The notes under the pieces are model-generated. The model was given only the letters and a program-made list of their open reading frames with translations, did no database searches and was not told the origin of the DNA. Below are positions 9,334-11,313 of a stretch of DNA of 11,313 nt, in pieces. The number at the start of each line of letters is the position of its first letter. The stretch's first letter is position 1. The DNA comes from Gammaproteobacteria bacterium. Lineage in GTDB: Bacteria; Pseudomonadota; Gammaproteobacteria; UBA9214. The DNA lies in contig DAOVYA010000026.1 of NCBI GenBank assembly GCA_030635865.1, positions 1 through 11,313 on the forward strand, given 5' to 3'. The position numbers and the translations under genes were made by a program.

Positions 9334-10299
9334 TCATACTCCGAGCTCACCACCGCAGCTTGAACCCTGGCCTGCTGTACAGCCATAACAATGGTCTGCA
9401 ACCCTGATCGGGTTGCCGGTCAAGTCATCTGCCTGCAACTCTGAAATATGTAACCGGGTTTTTCCTTCAAGCTGTGTTGGCAGGTCCAGCATCTGGTTAA
9501 AATCACAATCGTACACGTACCCCTGCCAGTCGATGCTGATCAGCGACTGACACATTACAGCTGGCAGATTTTCATCCTGGTGGGCTGCACGCAACAATGC
9601 CATGTAGGCGTCGAACTTACCCTGGCTCACAAGCGTGCTGCCAAACCGCTTGATTGGCATATTGGTAAGTGTTAGCAGTTGATTAAAACAAATACCGTAT
9701 ATTTCTTCCAAGTGGGTTTTGTAGTCCCGTTCCAGCGCCTGTTGATGCGGTGGCAATACCGCACCCTGTGGATTGAACACCAGGTCGAGTTCAAGCCCCG
9801 AACCAGCCTGCCCGTAACCCAGTTTATTCAGCAGGCGCAGTGCTTCCAGGCTGGCTTCGAAGGTGCCTTCACCTCGTTGTTTGTCAACATTATCTTTCAG
9901 ATAACAAGGCATTGAGGCAACAATCCTGACCCTGTTCCCGGCAAGAAACCCCGCAGTACCCTGCTGCCCCGGTTCAAGCAGGACAGTCAGATTACAACGG
10001 TCGATTATATTCATCCCGCGGGCTCTCGCGGCGCTGACAAGCGTCCTGAACAGTGGATTGATTTCCGGAGCACCACCGGTCATATCAAGCGTGGTAACGG
10101 TTGACTCATCCATGAAGCGGATAACTGCCTCAAGCGTTTCCCTGTTCATCATTTCCGTGCGGTTGGGTCCTGCATTTACATGACAATGCAAACAGGACTG
10201 GTTGCACTTGTAGCCCAGGTTTACCTGCAGGGTTTCCAGGCGACTGCGCCTGATATCAGGGAAATCACTTTCAGTCAACAATGGCAGGGTTGCATGCAT
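9334..10299 (-). CDS. arsS: ArsS, arsenosugar biosynthesis radical SAM protein
   Basis: This 321-residue radical SAM enzyme carries the [4Fe-4S]/SAM motif CNQSCLHC (C32, C36, C39) after LETLQVNLGYK, and the SAM-binding TGGAPEINP at 74-82. The C-terminal DUF3641-type cysteine-rich region has C250, C265, C304, C307 and C315 (HCYGCTAGQGSSCGG), suggesting a second metal or substrate site. In the known pathway ArsS adds the 5'-deoxyadenosyl group of SAM to dimethylated trivalent arsenic, giving the nucleoside precursor of arsenosugars. Relatives were once called 'radical SAM/selenodomain' proteins because some encode selenocysteine; here the C-terminal motif has ordinary cysteines and two consecutive TGA codons end the frame. 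AGGA lies only 2-3 bp before the ATG, a poor spacing, so initiation may rely on coupling to the gene ending 21 bp upstream. Confidence 0.95.
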   Translation of the reverse strand: MHATLPLLTESDFPDIRRSRLETLQVNLGYKCNQSCLHCHVNAGPNRTEMMNRETLEAVIRFMDESTVTTLDMTGGAPEINPLFRTLVSAARARGMNIIDRCNLTVLLEPGQQGTAGFLAGNRVRIVASMPCYLKDNVDKQRGEGTFEASLEALRLLNKLGYGQAGSGLELDLVFNPQGAVLPPHQQALERDYKTHLEEIYGICFNQLLTLTNMPIKRFGSTLVSQGKFDAYMALLRAAHQDENLPAVMCQSLISIDWQGYVYDCDFNQMLDLPTQLEGKTRLHISELQADDLTGNPIRVADHCYGCTAGQGSSCGGELGV

Positions 10300-10320
10300 A
10301 TTCCTGTTACCCGGTATCTC

Positions 10321-11313
10321 TCATGGCAGGATCCTGTTCAGCAACCAGACCAGGAAACGTACTTTTTTCGCCTTCAGCAAATGTGAATAGCTGCTGTTAA
10401 TTGTGCGTCGATGAATCTGGGCATACGTTGGATAGGCATGCACGAGATCCGTAATGTCTTTTACTTTTGCATTCACTTTCATAGCCAGCGCAAGCTCGTG
10501 AATCAATTCACCGGCATGCGGCCCAAGCAGGCTGGCCCCCAGCACGCGGCCTTTGCATATCAGTATCTTCAGAAATCCTGAATGTTCATCATCGGTAATA
10601 GCACGGTCCACATCAGGCATACTGAACCGGGCCACATGATACTTGATACCCTGCTCGTCTGCTTCTGTCTCTGTCAGGCCTACAGCGGCTATTTCCGGGT
10701 CAGTATAGACAACCCGGGGTACAACCCGGTAGTCGGTCTTTTTCGGAACCCGGAAAGCGATATTGGCCAGGGCAATACCCGCATGGTATTCGGCCATGTG
10801 GGTAAACTGGTAAGGCCCGCAGACATCGCCAACAGCGAATATGTGTTTTCGTGATGTGCGCAACCGGCGATCAACCGTAATACCCTTCTTGCCGAACTCG
10901 ACACCGGCATTTTCCAGACCGATACCATGGACAGATGGACGACGACCCGCAGCAACCAGTATCAGGTCGCATTCCACCGTGGTACCGTCTGCCAGCTGCA
11001 GCTGTCGGCTGTTGTTTTCACGACGAACGCCAGAGATCCCGGCACCGGTTATGATCTTGATATTTTCCTTTTCCAGTACTTCCTGCAGGGCAGATGATAT
11101 CTCTTCATCACCCTGGGCAAGTAATCGATCTGCCATCTCGATAATAGTTACATTGCTGCCGAATCGTGCAAATGCCTGTGCCAGTTCCACACCAATGGGA
11201 CCACCACCGATTATTGTCAGGTGTTGTGGCAGCACCCGCCGTGAAAAAATGGTCTCATTGGTTTCATAGCCCGCGTCCTCGAGCCCGGGAATCGGTGGAA
11301 TGGCGGGTATTGA
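10321..11313 (-). CDS. MerA-like FAD-dependent pyridine nucleotide-disulfide oxidoreductase (5' truncated by window)
   Basis: The last 330 residues are visible; the frame stays open to the window edge. The missing N-terminus would hold the FAD Rossmann fold and the redox CxxxxC pair. The visible part begins in the PIPGL segment, followed by the NAD(P)H-binding IIGGGPIGVELAQAF (about 34-48), a FAD-contact motif IFAVGDVCG (about 158-166), and the C-terminal dimerisation domain. In that domain HAYPTYAQ (about 292-299) replaces the HxHPTxxE of dihydrolipoyl dehydrogenases: the catalytic His is Tyr and the Glu is Gln. This favours a mercuric-reductase-like or uncharacterised reductase over a true lipoamide dehydrogenase. 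The C-terminus ends in a hydrophobic KKVRFLVWLLNRILP and lacks the vicinal CC of MerA. It precedes arsS by 21 bp, so it probably belongs to the operon; a role in arsenic redox chemistry is inference. Confidence 0.87.
   Translation of the reverse strand, partial: SIPAIPPIPGLEDAGYETNETIFSRRVLPQHLTIIGGGPIGVELAQAFARFGSNVTIIEMADRLLAQGDEEISSALQEVLEKENIKIITGAGISGVRRENNSRQLQLADGTTVECDLILVAAGRRPSVHGIGLENAGVEFGKKGITVDRRLRTSRKHIFAVGDVCGPYQFTHMAEYHAGIALANIAFRVPKKTDYRVVPRVVYTDPEIAAVGLTETEADEQGIKYHVARFSMPDVDRAITDDEHSGFLKILICKGRVLGASLLGPHAGELIHELALAMKVNAKVKDITDLVHAYPTYAQIHRRTINSSYSHLLKAKKVRFLVWLLNRILP

Noticed and set aside
9331..9336. Selenocysteine readthrough at the ArsS TGA
   Set aside because: Two TGA codons follow each other and the Cys-rich motif is already complete upstream.
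11233..11235. GTG as the true start of the MerA-like reductase
   Set aside because: The frame stays open to the window edge and the upstream residues (PIPGL, GYETN) fit the family, so the gene is truncated by the window rather than starting here.

Overview
The window looks like a chromosomal segment of a gammaproteobacterium. The evidence is the conserved block of mnmA, hflD and purB-type genes, whose proteins are very close in length and motif positions to their E. coli counterparts, and a gammaproteobacterial-style HflD. I cannot name the genus from the sequence alone.

The left half (1-5022, plus strand) is housekeeping. It holds the 3' end of mnmA (tRNA U34 thiolation), overlapping by 4 bp with hflD. 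A complete acnA-type aconitase follows, with its own likely promoter overlapping the end of hflD, and then purB (adenylosuccinate lyase) 26 bp downstream. In E. coli the order is mnmA-hflD-purB, so acnA sits inside an otherwise familiar block.

The middle (5023-6890) is a looser region. After purB there is an extragenic palindromic repeat of the CGTCATTGCGAG type, with degenerate partial copies in front of it. Three minus-strand genes of uncertain role follow: a secreted DUF4124 protein, a 59-residue arginine-rich protein too short to stand out by length alone, and a DUF1269-type protein with a glycine-rich membrane segment. The DUF1269-type gene is followed by a good intrinsic terminator.

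The right part (6889-11313, minus strand) is the most interesting region: a tightly packed operon for arsenosugar biosynthesis. In transcription order it carries a MerA-like flavin disulfide reductase (5' end outside the window), the radical SAM protein ArsS, the arsenic methyltransferase ArsM, and two glycosyltransferase-like proteins of the TIGR04283 and TIGR04282 families. Gaps are 21 and 27 bp, and the last three genes overlap. From family knowledge, ArsM would make dimethylated trivalent arsenic from arsenite, ArsS would attach the 5'-deoxyadenosyl group of SAM to it, and the transferases would act later on the sugar or an activated donor. The promoter and any arsR-type regulator must lie beyond the right edge. 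The system is known in outline, but the roles of the reductase and of both transferases are not settled.
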